From: Nocardia terrae
Lineage (GTDB): Bacteria > Actinomycetota > Actinomycetes > Mycobacteriales > Mycobacteriaceae
Assembly (NCBI RefSeq): GCF_009760405.1
Contig: NZ_WRPP01000007.1
Coordinates: forward strand, 372,001-436,000
DNA length: 64,000 nt
Direction: 5' to 3'
Below are positions 16,579 through 24,910 of this stretch, piece after piece. Under the pieces are notes generated by a model. That model saw only the letters and a list, made by a program, of their open reading frames with translations, had not been told where the DNA came from and searched no databases. The position numbers were made by a program, and so were the translations under genes. How positions within the stretch are numbered: position 1 is the stretch's first letter; every line of letters starts with the position of its first letter.

Positions 16579-17523
16579 TCACCGGTAGGTCCCGTAGACC
16601 GCCGACTGCGGATAGGCCGGGGCCGGGGAACCGGTATTGGTCAGCGCGGCCAGCACCTGGTCGGGGTGGATGTGTTCCTGGGTGATCTCGGTGAGCTGGA
16701 CGCGGGCGGTGGAGGCCGCCGATTCCAGTTGCGTCAGTGAGGCTTCCGCGACCGCCAGCCGGCCGTCGGGGCGCATGACCGCGTCGGTGAAACCCTGCGC
16801 GGCCAGCGTGGTGGCCAGGGCGATCGGGCTGGACGCCTTGACCAGCAGGCGATCCGGGTGGCTGCGCCGCAGCCGGGCCGGGCTGCCCTGGTAGGCGACG
16901 CGGCCCCGCTCGAGCACGATGAGCTCGTCGGCGATGGGCAGCACGGTGCTCAGCGTCCGCGAGGTCAGCAGCGCGGTGCCGCCGCGGCGGGCGTGGCCGC
17001 GCAGATAGTCGTTGAGCCAGGCGGTTTCGCGCACATCGAGTCCGGCGGCGGGGTCGTCGAGCACCAGCAGCGGCGGGTCGCCGAGCAGCGCGACGGCCAG
17101 GGCCAGCCGGGTTCTCACGCCCTCCGGCAGGGTGCCGATGCGCTGGCCGGCGACCTCGGTGAGCCGGGTGAGGGCCAGCAGCTCGTCCACCCGCTCGTCG
17201 GAAACCCCCGCGGCGGAAGCGAACACGCGCAGCTGCGCGTACACCTTGCGGGCGGGGTGCAGTCCGCGCGGGGTCAGCATGGCGCCCACGGCCCGCTGTC
17301 CGGCCCGGACTCCCGTGCCGGGCCCGCCCACGCTCGCGGTCCCCGACGTCGGCGTCAGCTGCCCGAGCAGCATGCGCAGCAGCGTGGTCTTGCCCGCGCC
17401 GTGCGGCCCGACCAGCGCGGCCACCTTGCCCGCGGGCACCACGAAACTCACGTCGTCGACCGCGGTCACGGTCTCGAAGGTCTTGGTCAGCCCTCCGGCG
17501 GCGAAGGCGAGCGGCCGCGTCAC
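16579..17523 (-). CDS. ABC transporter ATP-binding protein with degenerate motifs
   Basis: A 314-residue ABC ATPase of the drug/ABC-2 class with an extra C-terminal domain of about 90 residues. Walker A is intact (GPHGAGKTT near residue 40). The signature reads LPEGVRTRL instead of LSGGQ, Walker B is LLVLDDPAAGLD with Asp for the catalytic Glu, and the switch His is replaced by Arg (LLTSRTLS). ATP binding looks possible, efficient hydrolysis doubtful. GTG 17523 overlaps the upstream gene's stop by 4 nt (GTGA), so translation is coupled to the EcsC-like gene. The permease gene follows. Confidence 0.82.
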   Translation of the reverse strand: MTRPLAFAAGGLTKTFETVTAVDDVSFVVPAGKVAALVGPHGAGKTTLLRMLLGQLTPTSGTASVGGPGTGVRAGQRAVGAMLTPRGLHPARKVYAQLRVFASAAGVSDERVDELLALTRLTEVAGQRIGTLPEGVRTRLALAVALLGDPPLLVLDDPAAGLDVRETAWLNDYLRGHARRGGTALLTSRTLSTVLPIADELIVLERGRVAYQGSPARLRRSHPDRLLVKASSPIALATTLAAQGFTDAVMRPDGRLAVAEASLTQLESAASTARVQLTEITQEHIHPDQVLAALTNTGSPAPAYPQSAVYGTYR

Positions 17524-18236
17524 GGCTGCCGGTTCCAGGCCGGGGCCTCGACCGCGGGCAGCGGGTCGGCGTCGATGACCAGCGGCTGGGGGAAGGTCAG
17601 CGGCGGTGCGCCGAAGGCCTTGCGGGCATTGTCGACCACGCCGTGGCCCAGCGCCCGGTTGCCGAATCCGCCGATGGCGGCACCGATTCCGGCCGGAATC
17701 ACCTTGCCGACCATGAGTGCGCCGCGTTTGGCGATGAACTGCACCAGGAACTTCTTGAGCAGGGAGTCGTTCATGGCGTTGATGCCGGGGATCTTGCCCG
17801 CGAGCAGTCCGCCCCAGTTCTTGGCGGAGGATCCGACGCCCTTCTGCACGATCTCCATGCCGGATTCACCGAGCACCACGGCCAGCACCAGGGCGCGGCG
17901 GCGCTCCTTGTCGTCGGGCGCGACACCGTGCACGGCCGCCACGGCGAGGGTGAAGACCGCGGACGCCTCCAGGAAGAACGCGGTCTCGGCGGTCATGGCC
18001 GACAGCGACGCGACCGTGCCGACGCCCGGCACCGCCGCGGTCGCGCCGACCGCCGTGCCCGAGGCGGTCACGGTATTGAGATACAGCTTCTCGAGGCGCG
18101 CGATGATCTGCGCGGGCGATTCACCGGGATGGGAATCGCGCAGCTTGGCCACGTACTTGGCGACAGCCGGAGCCTGCACCTGGGCCCCGTTGTCGAGCAG
18201 TGAGACAACCGCCTTCTCGAGCCCGGCCTTGAACAT
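17520..18236 (-). CDS. EcsC-like protein, first gene of an ABC operon
   Basis: A 238-residue protein starting MFKAGLEKAVV at ATG 18236, with AGGGG 6 nt upstream. The central hydrophobic stretch AVPGVGTVASLSAMTAETA and the following FLEASAVFTLAVAAVHG resemble EcsC-family proteins; I assign this from memory of the family, not from a search. Two to three amphipathic or membrane-associated helices are likely (also GKVIPAGIGAAIGGFGNRA). The gene is coupled by a 4-nt overlap to an ABC ATPase and permease, and Bacillus EcsC also belongs to an ABC operon; its molecular role remains unknown. It is divergent from the AraC regulator. Confidence 0.62.
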   Translation of the reverse strand: MFKAGLEKAVVSLLDNGAQVQAPAVAKYVAKLRDSHPGESPAQIIARLEKLYLNTVTASGTAVGATAAVPGVGTVASLSAMTAETAFFLEASAVFTLAVAAVHGVAPDDKERRRALVLAVVLGESGMEIVQKGVGSSAKNWGGLLAGKIPGINAMNDSLLKKFLVQFIAKRGALMVGKVIPAGIGAAIGGFGNRALGHGVVDNARKAFGAPPLTFPQPLVIDADPLPAVEAPAWNRQP

Positions 18237-18428
18237 CGACAACCCCTTACTTGTGCGGTCCTCCGGACCGAACTCTATGGCACTCGGACAACGATTCGCG
18301 AGATAGACCGGTTCCGGATGGGAAGGGCGCGTGCCACGCGAGATCGGCCTAGGCGTACCTCCGCATTCGCTCCGGCCATGCGCGGATTCAGGACGGCTAC
18401 GCCGACAGCGCCTATTAGGGTGGACGGC

Positions 18429-19268
18429 GTGGCAGGCGTGTCCGAAGGCGCGTCCGGGGTTCCCGATCCGCGACTGCGCCCGTACGTCCACGGGTACTCG
18501 GGCTATCTGCTGCGCGGATTCGCGCCGGGCGAGCACGTCGGCATGCCCGGCAACGGGCTGACGGTGATCGTCACCATCGACGAGCCGATCGACGTGCCGG
18601 TGTCCTCGCACCCCGGCCAGCCCGGCGGGCGCTGGGACATGCTGGCCAGTGGCCTGTCCGTGCGGCCGGCGGTGATCGCGCACAACGGGTTCCAGCACGG
18701 AGTGCAGCTCAGCCTGACGCCGATGGGCTGCCGGGCCCTGTTCGGCGTGCCGGCGGCGGCCCTCGGGGCCTGGATCGTGGACCTGGCCGATGTGCTCGGG
18801 CCCCGCGCGATCGAACTGCGCGAACGGCTGTCGGTGCCGTCGTCCTGGCCGGAACGCTTCGCGATCATCGACGAAATCCTGCTGCGGCAGGTGAACCCGG
18901 TCCACCTGGACGCCGAACTCGCCCACGCGTGGACGCTGCTGGCCGGTCCCGACCCGGCCGTGCGGGTCGCCGCCGTGGCCGACGAGATCGGCTGGAGCCG
19001 AAGACATCTCGGCAATCGTTTCAACGCCGAATTCGGGATCACCCCCAAGGACGCCGCCCGCCTGTCCCGCTTCGAGCGCTCGCACCGGCTGCTGCGCGAG
19101 GCGATCCTGCCGCCGCTGGCCGAGGTGGCCGCCGTCGCCGGGTACTACGACCAGGCGCACATGGCCCGCGAGTGGCGTGAGCTGGCGGGCATGCCGCCCT
19201 CGGTGTGGCGCGAGCGCGAGGAGTTCCCATTCGTCCAAGACCGACAAGGGGCCGACGCGGAAGGGTGA
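18429..19268 (+). CDS. AraC-family transcriptional regulator
   Basis: A regulator of about 279 residues. The N-terminal half (PDPRLRPYVHGYSGY through GFQHGVQLSLTPMG) is an effector domain of the type often paired with AraC helices. The C-terminal double HTH starts near residue 175: VAAVADEIGWSRRHLGNRF is the first HTH, and LAEVAAVAGYYDQAHMAREW the second. GTG 18429 was preferred since AGGGTGGA lies about 5 nt upstream; GTG 18420 is possible. The VOC gene starts 4 nt after its stop, so both form an operon; in such pairs the regulator usually controls the enzyme. The EcsC/ABC operon is divergent and could also be a target. Confidence 0.85.
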   Translation: MAGVSEGASGVPDPRLRPYVHGYSGYLLRGFAPGEHVGMPGNGLTVIVTIDEPIDVPVSSHPGQPGGRWDMLASGLSVRPAVIAHNGFQHGVQLSLTPMGCRALFGVPAAALGAWIVDLADVLGPRAIELRERLSVPSSWPERFAIIDEILLRQVNPVHLDAELAHAWTLLAGPDPAVRVAAVADEIGWSRRHLGNRFNAEFGITPKDAARLSRFERSHRLLREAILPPLAEVAAVAGYYDQAHMAREWRELAGMPPSVWREREEFPFVQDRQGADAEG

Positions 19269-19272
19269 GGGC

Positions 19273-19692
19273 ATGAGCGAAACGACCACACCCGTAAAGA
19301 CCGGCACCGTCGTCTGGCCGACCCTGGTCTACCGCGACGCGACGGCCGCGATCACGTTCCTGGAGCAGGCTTTCGGCTTCGAGACCAGAGCCTGCTACAC
19401 CGAGGGCGACGTCGTCCACCACGCCGAACTCGCGTGGCCCGGAGGCGGCGGCGTCATGCTCGGCCAGGCCCGCGACGGCATGGCGCTGGACTGTCAGCCG
19501 CCCGGCGTCGGCTCCGCCTACATCGTCGTCGACGACCCGGACGCGCTGTACGCCCGCGCGCAGGCCGCGGGCGCGAACATCACCCGCGAACTGCGCGACG
19601 AAACCGATTACGAATCAAGGGGTTTCACCTGCCGTGACCCCGAAGGCGTCTACTGGAGCTTCGGCACATACGCGGGCACGGCAGGCGAATAG
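19273..19692 (+). CDS. VOC-family protein co-transcribed with AraC regulator
   Basis: A 139-residue glyoxalase/bleomycin-resistance-like protein of the PhnB type. It reads TGTVVWPTLVYRDATAAITF at the start and DPEGVYWSFGTY at the end, which are the two halves of a VOC module. ATG 19273 is preceded by AAGGGTGAGGG, and the gene begins 4 nt after the AraC stop. The usual first-strand metal His is not obvious, so a binding rather than catalytic role is possible. The pairing with an AraC regulator suggests an inducible detoxification or resistance function (inference). It is convergent with the hydroquinone-reductase-like gene, 5 bp apart. Confidence 0.82.
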   Translation: MSETTTPVKTGTVVWPTLVYRDATAAITFLEQAFGFETRACYTEGDVVHHAELAWPGGGGVMLGQARDGMALDCQPPGVGSAYIVVDDPDALYARAQAAGANITRELRDETDYESRGFTCRDPEGVYWSFGTYAGTAGE

Positions 19693-19697
19693 ATCGT

Positions 19698-20723
19698 TCA
19701 GGCCGCGGTGTGCCCGGCGGGTACACGCTCGGCCTCGAGCGGCGGGGGCGGCGGTGTGCCGTCGCCGAAGGGCCTGCCGCCCAAGGCTTCCCGGCCGTGC
19801 GGGGTCAGCCAGTTGCCGAGCTCGGGCCCCTTGGGGACGACGCGCGTCGGATTGATGTCGGTGTGGACGATGTAGTAGTGCTGCTTGATCTGCACGAAGT
19901 CCACGGTGTCGCCGAAGCCCGGGGTCTGATACAGATCGCGGGCGTAGGCCCACAGCACCGGCATCTCGGTCAGCTTCTGCCGATTGCACTTGAAATGCCC
20001 GTGATACACCGGATCGAACCGCGCCAGCGTGGTGAACAGCCGGACATCGGCCTCGGTGATGGTGTCCCCGACCAGGTATCGCTGGGTGGCCAGCCGTTCC
20101 GACAGCCAGTCGAGGGCGGTGAACAGCCGATCGTAGGCGGCGTCGTAGGCGTCCTGGCCGCCCGCGAAACCGCACCGGTACACGCCGTTGTTGACCTCGG
20201 TGTAGACCCGGCGGTTCACCGAATCGATCTCGGCCCGAAGGTCTTCCGGATACAGCTTCGGCGCGCCCGGCCGGTGGAACTCGGTCCACTCGGTGGAGAA
20301 GTCGAGGGTCATCCGCGCGTAGTCGTTGGTGACCACCGCGCCGGTGCGCTCGTCCACGATGGCGGGCACGGTGATACCGCGCGGATAGTCGGGGAACCGC
20401 TTGAAGTACGCGTCCTGCAGGAAGTGGATGCCCAGCACCGGATCCACCTCGCCGGGATCCAGATCGAAGGTCCAGCTGCGCTTGTCGTGGGTGGGCCCGC
20501 ACAGGCCCAGGGACAGCGCCGATTCCAGCCCGAGCAGCCGCCGCACGATCAGCGTGCGGTTGGCCCACGGGCAGGCGCGGGCCGCGACGAGGCGATACCT
20601 CCCGGGTTCGACGGGATATCCGTCCCGCCCGTCCGCGGTTATCCGCGTTTCTATGTAGTTCGTGTCCCGCTTGAATTCGCCCGGCTCGACATAGGAACCC
20701 GGCTCGGATTTCGACGTGGTCAC
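19698..20723 (-). CDS. Glutathionyl-hydroquinone reductase-like protein (ECM4/YqjG, Xi-class GST)
   Basis: A 341-residue thioredoxin-fold plus all-alpha GST protein. The Xi-class signature is clear: RLVAARACPWANRTLIVRR gives the CPWA active-site Cys near residue 47, and PDYPRGITVPAIVDERT gives the cis-Pro region. The C-terminal helical domain holds LVGDTITEADVRLFTTLARF. In proteobacteria these enzymes reduce glutathionyl-hydroquinones. Actinobacteria of this group use mycothiol, so a mycothiolyl substrate is the likelier partner (inference). GTG 20723 gives the family-length N-terminus; GGAGGG lies about 14 nt upstream. It is divergent from the crotonase gene. Confidence 0.86.
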   Translation of the reverse strand: MTTSKSEPGSYVEPGEFKRDTNYIETRITADGRDGYPVEPGRYRLVAARACPWANRTLIVRRLLGLESALSLGLCGPTHDKRSWTFDLDPGEVDPVLGIHFLQDAYFKRFPDYPRGITVPAIVDERTGAVVTNDYARMTLDFSTEWTEFHRPGAPKLYPEDLRAEIDSVNRRVYTEVNNGVYRCGFAGGQDAYDAAYDRLFTALDWLSERLATQRYLVGDTITEADVRLFTTLARFDPVYHGHFKCNRQKLTEMPVLWAYARDLYQTPGFGDTVDFVQIKQHYYIVHTDINPTRVVPKGPELGNWLTPHGREALGGRPFGDGTPPPPPLEAERVPAGHTAA

Positions 20724-20846
20724 CTGATCTATTCTGCCCTCCGCCTCCCCGCGCTTGGCCGCGAACCTTCGGGCCATCCCCAACCGGGGCAGATGGTCCT
20801 GTGTTCGGCCTTTTGAAAAAGTGAGCGGCCGCATACATTCAGCCCC

Positions 20847-21641
20847 ATGACTGACTCGAAGCCCACCCGCCTGGAACGCACCGTCACCGCCGGCGGCGCG
20901 GACGCGGCGATCCTCACCATCGACCACCCGCCGCTGAACCTCTTCGACAAGGCTCTGCTCGACGCGCTGTCCGCCGATCTCGAGGAGCTGTCGGAGAATC
21001 CGCCGCGGGCGCTGCTGATCCGGGCCGACGGCAAGTTGGTTTCCGGCGGTGTGGACGTGCACGTCTTCGACGGTCTGTCCGAGCAGGAGGGCGCACAGCT
21101 GTGGCAGACCCTGTTCGCCCGGATCATCCACCCGATCGAGGCGCTGCCCTGCCCGGTCATCTTCTCGGCGCACTCGCTGACCCTGACCGCGGCCTTCGAA
21201 ATGGCGCTGGCCTGCGACATCATCCTCGCCGCGCCCAAGGCCAAGTTCGGTCTGGTGGAGACCGTGGTGGGCCTGACCCCGTCCATGGGCGGACCGCAGC
21301 GGCTGGCCGAGCGCGCCGGATCGGGTCGCGCCCGGGAGTTCGTCATGACCGCCGATCTCTACGACGCCGCGACCATGGCCGACTGGGGTGTGGTCAACGC
21401 CGTGCACGAGGATGTCGACACCGCGGCCCGCGCCCTGCTGGCCAAGCTGGCCGACGGCCCGACCCGCGCGCACGCCGCGACCAAGCAGATCATCGAGGCC
21501 TGGCGTTCCGGCGGTGTGGCGCACGCGGATTCGGTGACCCCGGAGGTGTCGGGGCAACTGTTCGGCAGCGAGGACCTGAAGAACGCGGTGCGGAGCTTCC
21601 TCGAGGTTGGTCCCGGAAAGGCCACGTACACAGGCAAGTAG
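20847..21641 (+). CDS. Enoyl-CoA hydratase/isomerase (crotonase) family protein
   Basis: A 264-residue crotonase. The oxyanion-hole region reads VSGGVDVHVF, and both candidate catalytic acids are present: the Glu in TAAFEMALACDI near residue 118 and the Glu in FGLVETVVGL near residue 138, followed by GGPQRLAERAG. It could therefore be a true enoyl-CoA hydratase in beta-oxidation, though related isomerases and hydrolases share these positions. The ATG at 20847 is the natural start. No beta-oxidation partner is adjacent; the next gene on the strand is a truncated acyl-adenylating enzyme 332 bp away, so coupling is weak. Confidence 0.85.
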   Translation: MTDSKPTRLERTVTAGGADAAILTIDHPPLNLFDKALLDALSADLEELSENPPRALLIRADGKLVSGGVDVHVFDGLSEQEGAQLWQTLFARIIHPIEALPCPVIFSAHSLTLTAAFEMALACDIILAAPKAKFGLVETVVGLTPSMGGPQRLAERAGSGRAREFVMTADLYDAATMADWGVVNAVHEDVDTAARALLAKLADGPTRAHAATKQIIEAWRSGGVAHADSVTPEVSGQLFGSEDLKNAVRSFLEVGPGKATYTGK

Positions 21642-21973
21642 CGCGCAAACCCCGCGAGTCGATCGCCCGGTCGCGCCCCGCGCCCGGGTGTGTCGGCTGC
21701 GTTCGGGCGTGTCAGCGCCGCTACCTGCACGAGTGGGGGATTGGGGGGTAATCGAAACCGCTCGGCCACGAAAACCGGTGTGCCGATGCGAAAGGCACCG
21801 CGAATCCGACGTTTCCGCAGGCTCGCCAGGGGGAACACCGGCTCGACCGGGCGGTGATCTGTTTCCGTTGCGTCAAACCCTGACATCCGTTTGCCGACAA
21901 TCCGCCCATGGCTGTGATCTGCATCATATAGTCACTCATGCCTGGCAGGGCTTACGAGGCACTCGGAGGGACG
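21642..21973. other. Intergenic region before the truncated adenylating enzyme
   Basis: 332 bp without a credible gene. TATAGT at 21927-21932 could be a -10 box 42 bp before the ATG at 21974, but no fitting -35 is seen. The first 100 bp are GC-rich with small dyads and no obvious terminator. No copy of the 75-bp repeat is present. Confidence 0.35.
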
Positions 21974-23251
21974 ATGTCGCAGTTACTCGTGGAATACCCG
22001 CACACCCACGCCGCTCGTTTGCGCGAGAGCAGCTGGTGCGACAACCCGCTGGCGCGCGCCGCGGACGGCATCCTGCGCTACGGCAACCTCACGCCCGCGC
22101 TCACCGAACTCCTCGACATCCAGGTGCACACCTTCGCCGCCCGTGAGGCCGTGGTGGAGATCGGCGGCCCCCGGCTCACCTACCGCGAACTCTGGTACTC
22201 GGCCTCGCGCATCGCGGGCGGGCTGCAGGAACACGGCATCGGCTACGGCGACCGGGTGGCGGTGCGCATGCCGGTCGGCGCGCGCTGGGTGCAGGCGTTC
22301 CTGGGCGCGCTGCTGTGCGGCGCGGTGCCGGTGCTGGTGCACGACGGCCTCCCGGACGCGGTGGCGGAGCGCGTGATCCACGATGCCAGCGCCGATTTCA
22401 TCCTCGACGGCGGCGGCCGCGCGGCCGGCTTCGGCGAGGCCCTGCCCGACGCCGCGGCCTTCATCGACGACGGCGCGTCCCTCGGCGAACTGGCCCTGCT
22501 CTGCTACACCAGCCCCGGCCCCGAGGCGGGCCCGCGCGGTGTGGAGCTGACCAACGAGAACCTGCTCTCCGCGATCCGTTCCGTGGTGGGCGCACTGGAA
22601 CTGCCCACCGACGGGCTGCGCAATCTGCTGCTGCTGCCGCTCGCGCACGCCAGCGGCTGCGTCGACCAGCTGCTGCCCACCTTCGCGGTCGGCGGCACCG
22701 TGGTGCTCGCCCCGGACCGCGCCGCGGTGCCGGAAGCCCTTGTCTCCGAACGCATCGACATGGTCTCGGCGACCCCGCGCATCTTCGCCGGGCTGCTGCC
22801 GGGCCTGGCCGGGCTGCGCGTGGAGCGGGTGCGGCAGGTGTGCAGCGCCGGGCACCGGGCCGAGCTGGCCGCCGCGGATCCGGCCGCCTGCGAGGCGGTC
22901 TCGGTCAGGCTGCGCGAGGTGTTCCCGGAGGCCCGCCAGTGGTCGGTGTGGGGCGCGACCGAGACCTCGGGCATCGGCCTGGCGCGCGATGACACGGCTC
23001 TGGCCTTCGACGACACGGCATCCGGCCGCGACGTCCTCGGATTCGCCTTCGGCGGTACCGAACTCGCCCTGTGGGGTCCGGGCGCGGCCACCGGCCACGG
23101 CGAACTGCTCTGTCGCGGGCCCAATGTCGCCTCGCGCTATTGGAACGATCCGCAGACCACCGAGTCCCGCTTCACCGGTACCTGGTTCCACACCGGGAAC
23201 CAGGTGAGCATCGACGGCGACGGCCTGGTCCGTCAGGCCCTGGCGGACTGA
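21974..23251 (+). CDS. Truncated AMP-binding (ANL superfamily) adenylating enzyme
   Basis: A 425-residue protein corresponding to the large N-terminal domain of acyl-CoA synthetases. LTYRELWYSASRIAGGL and GDRVAVRMPVGARW are typical. The P-loop is altered: YTSPGPEAGPRGV replaces the usual YTSGTTGxPKGV. WGATETSG (motif A5) is present. The protein stops at FHTGNQVSIDGDG, right where the mobile C-terminal domain with the catalytic Lys should begin, so that domain is missing altogether. ATG 21974 has GGAGG 4 nt upstream. It may be a pseudoenzyme, a decayed gene, or a protein needing a separate C-domain; no such partner lies nearby. Confidence 0.8.
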   Translation: MSQLLVEYPHTHAARLRESSWCDNPLARAADGILRYGNLTPALTELLDIQVHTFAAREAVVEIGGPRLTYRELWYSASRIAGGLQEHGIGYGDRVAVRMPVGARWVQAFLGALLCGAVPVLVHDGLPDAVAERVIHDASADFILDGGGRAAGFGEALPDAAAFIDDGASLGELALLCYTSPGPEAGPRGVELTNENLLSAIRSVVGALELPTDGLRNLLLLPLAHASGCVDQLLPTFAVGGTVVLAPDRAAVPEALVSERIDMVSATPRIFAGLLPGLAGLRVERVRQVCSAGHRAELAAADPAACEAVSVRLREVFPEARQWSVWGATETSGIGLARDDTALAFDDTASGRDVLGFAFGGTELALWGPGAATGHGELLCRGPNVASRYWNDPQTTESRFTGTWFHTGNQVSIDGDGLVRQALAD

Positions 23252-23255
23252 CGGG

Positions 23256-23996
23256 CTAGTCGAGCAGGCGGGCCCGCAGCGCGTCGCGCAGCTCGGCGGT
23301 GACGCCGATCTCGGCGAGGTAGCCCTCGAGGTCGCCGTACATGGCCAGCATCGAATTGGTCGCCGACTCCAGGTATTCGGGCTTCACCCCGAGCAGGTCG
23401 TCGGACAGCTCCTCGTTGCTCTCGGCGGTCATGAGGGCGCGCAGGGCGGGCACGGCGTCATTGCTGAGCAGGTAGTCGGCGTAGATGTCCTCTTCGGTGA
23501 CATCGACGATGCGCAGCAGGGTGGCGATGGCCCAGCCGGTGCGGTCCTTGCCCGCGGCGCAGTGCACCAGCGCCGTGCCGGTCAGCACCGAGTCGGCCAG
23601 GGACTTGATGGCGGCGTGCGCCTCGGGCAGCGCAGGGAAGAGTCGGTAGACCTCGAGCATGTGCCCGTGGGCGGTGGCGGAGCGCCGCGCCTCGTGCGGC
23701 GGGGTCTCGCCCATGCGGGAGTCGAAGGGCGTGACCTTCACGCGAACGCCCTCGGGCACCGCGTCGTGGCCGATGAAGTCGATTTCGGCGAAGCCGCGCA
23801 GATCGTGCACGTCGGTGACCCCGAGTGCGGCCAGGGTGCTCAGACCGGCGGCGTCGACACGGCTGAGCTGGGCCGACCGTAGCAGGACGCCCTCTCTGAC
23901 CTTGCGTCCGTCGGTGGTGCGGGCACCGCCCAGATCGCGGAAATTGAAGGTGCCGGAGATCAGGAATTGGTCGTGGCGCGCAGAAGTCACCCGCAC
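23256..23996 (-). CDS. Tyrosine-protein phosphatase, PtpB-like
   Basis: A 246-residue phosphatase of the Y_phosphatase3 family, like mycobacterial PtpB (a secreted Tyr/phosphoinositide phosphatase). N-terminal FNFRDLGGARTTDGRKVREG and the P-loop HCAAGKDRTG (Cys near residue 147) are diagnostic. The Asp of LLSNDAV is in the C-terminal cap. No signal peptide is seen, which is also true of PtpB. Two close GTG starts, 23996 and 23990, cannot be separated. It is convergent with the adenylating enzyme, 4 bp apart. Function inside the cell or in host interaction cannot be decided here. Confidence 0.88.
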   Translation of the reverse strand: MRVTSARHDQFLISGTFNFRDLGGARTTDGRKVREGVLLRSAQLSRVDAAGLSTLAALGVTDVHDLRGFAEIDFIGHDAVPEGVRVKVTPFDSRMGETPPHEARRSATAHGHMLEVYRLFPALPEAHAAIKSLADSVLTGTALVHCAAGKDRTGWAIATLLRIVDVTEEDIYADYLLSNDAVPALRALMTAESNEELSDDLLGVKPEYLESATNSMLAMYGDLEGYLAEIGVTAELRDALRARLLD

Positions 23997-24236
23997 AGGC
24001 TATCGACCGGCGCGCAAAGGCACCGGCCGTGTGGGCTCGCGCACACACGCTATGTTTCGCGGCACACCCGTCCGTAATATACCGATTGGTCCTAACAACG
24101 GCTTTACCAGGCGATCGTTCAATTTGATCATTCCCGTCTGATCGCGGGCCCGTTCCAATTAGGTAACGAAACATTCTTGAGGTACGGAATCGGCTATCAA
24201 AGCTGGTTGCGGAGCCAGAAAACGACGTAACATCGA

Positions 24237-24299
24237 TACCCGTTGAACGGGTACGCCGGTGTACTGGGCGGAGATCAGCGCCGATCTGCAACCCGTTGA
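24237..24299. promoter_or_regulatory. 17-bp palindrome plus half-site in a 378-bp intergenic region
   Basis: TACCCGTT-G-AACGGGTA (24237-24253) is a perfect dyad, and its half ACCCGTTGA recurs at 24291-24299, 53 bp further on. Between them lies a near-palindrome around AGATCAGCGCCGATCT (24272-24287). The sites are 75-140 bp before the TetR-like gene. The rest of the gap (23997-24374) is relatively AT-rich and holds no gene. Regulator binding is inferred. Confidence 0.55.
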
Positions 24300-24374
24300 G
24301 CGAGCCGTGCAAGCTCCTGGCGACTTCGGTCCCGGGACGCATTGCGCGAGTTCTTTCGCCAAAGGGAGTCGTCG

Positions 24375-24860
24375 TTGAGCGCAAGTGGAGAAATCATCAC
24401 CCAGGTCGGACTTCGTCCGGCCATGATCGAGGCCATCGAAAAGACGGCCGGGTCGCTCGACTTCAGCGGTAATCGAGCGTTGCGCGTCCTGCTGCACGCG
24501 GGTGTCAGCACGCTGTGGCCGATCTTGAAAGCCTCGCCGGACCGGCAGATTCGCGCCTACGAATCCACTCTGGCCGTGCTGCGGCAGCGCTGGGAGAACC
24601 AGGCGGCCTGCGTCCCGGACCCGGTCGCTTCGGCCATGTTCCAGGGTCTGGATGCCGACGTCACCGCGTTCCTGGACCTGTGTGCCAGCCGCTCGGGCAC
24701 CCAGTGGCTGGAACCGGTCGACGCCATCGCCGCCTATCTGCTGGCCGTCATCCAGGGCATGGTGCTGCGCTGGCTCGCCGACTGCAACGACGAGATCTCC
24801 CTCGTCGTGCTCGACGATCTGGTGTCGTATCTGTCCACGAAGGCTGTCGACCTACCCTGA
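24375..24860 (+). CDS. TetR C-terminal-domain-like protein lacking a recognisable HTH
   Basis: A protein of about 161 residues starting at TTG 24375, with GGGAG 6 nt upstream. From about residue 45, ASPDRQIRAYESTLAVLRQR and later YLLAVIQGMVLRWLADCND read like the ligand-binding helices of TetR regulators. The usual 45-residue TetR HTH is absent; the N-terminus is instead GEIITQVGLRPAMIEAIEKT, with no helix-turn-helix pattern, and upstream frames contain stops. It may be a truncated regulator, a DNA-binding-independent partner, or a divergent HTH that I cannot see. A palindromic site lies upstream. The gene ahead of it is the divergent phosphatase. Confidence 0.55.
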   Translation: MSASGEIITQVGLRPAMIEAIEKTAGSLDFSGNRALRVLLHAGVSTLWPILKASPDRQIRAYESTLAVLRQRWENQAACVPDPVASAMFQGLDADVTAFLDLCASRSGTQWLEPVDAIAAYLLAVIQGMVLRWLADCNDEISLVVLDDLVSYLSTKAVDLP

Positions 24861-24910
24861 AACGATCGCAAATGCTGGACGAGTGACCAGGTTCGTGGTC
24901 GAATGGTCAG

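Noticed and set aside
21927..21932. TATAGT as a firm -10 promoter box
   Set aside because: No matching -35 at the right spacing; kept only as a remark in the intergenic entry.
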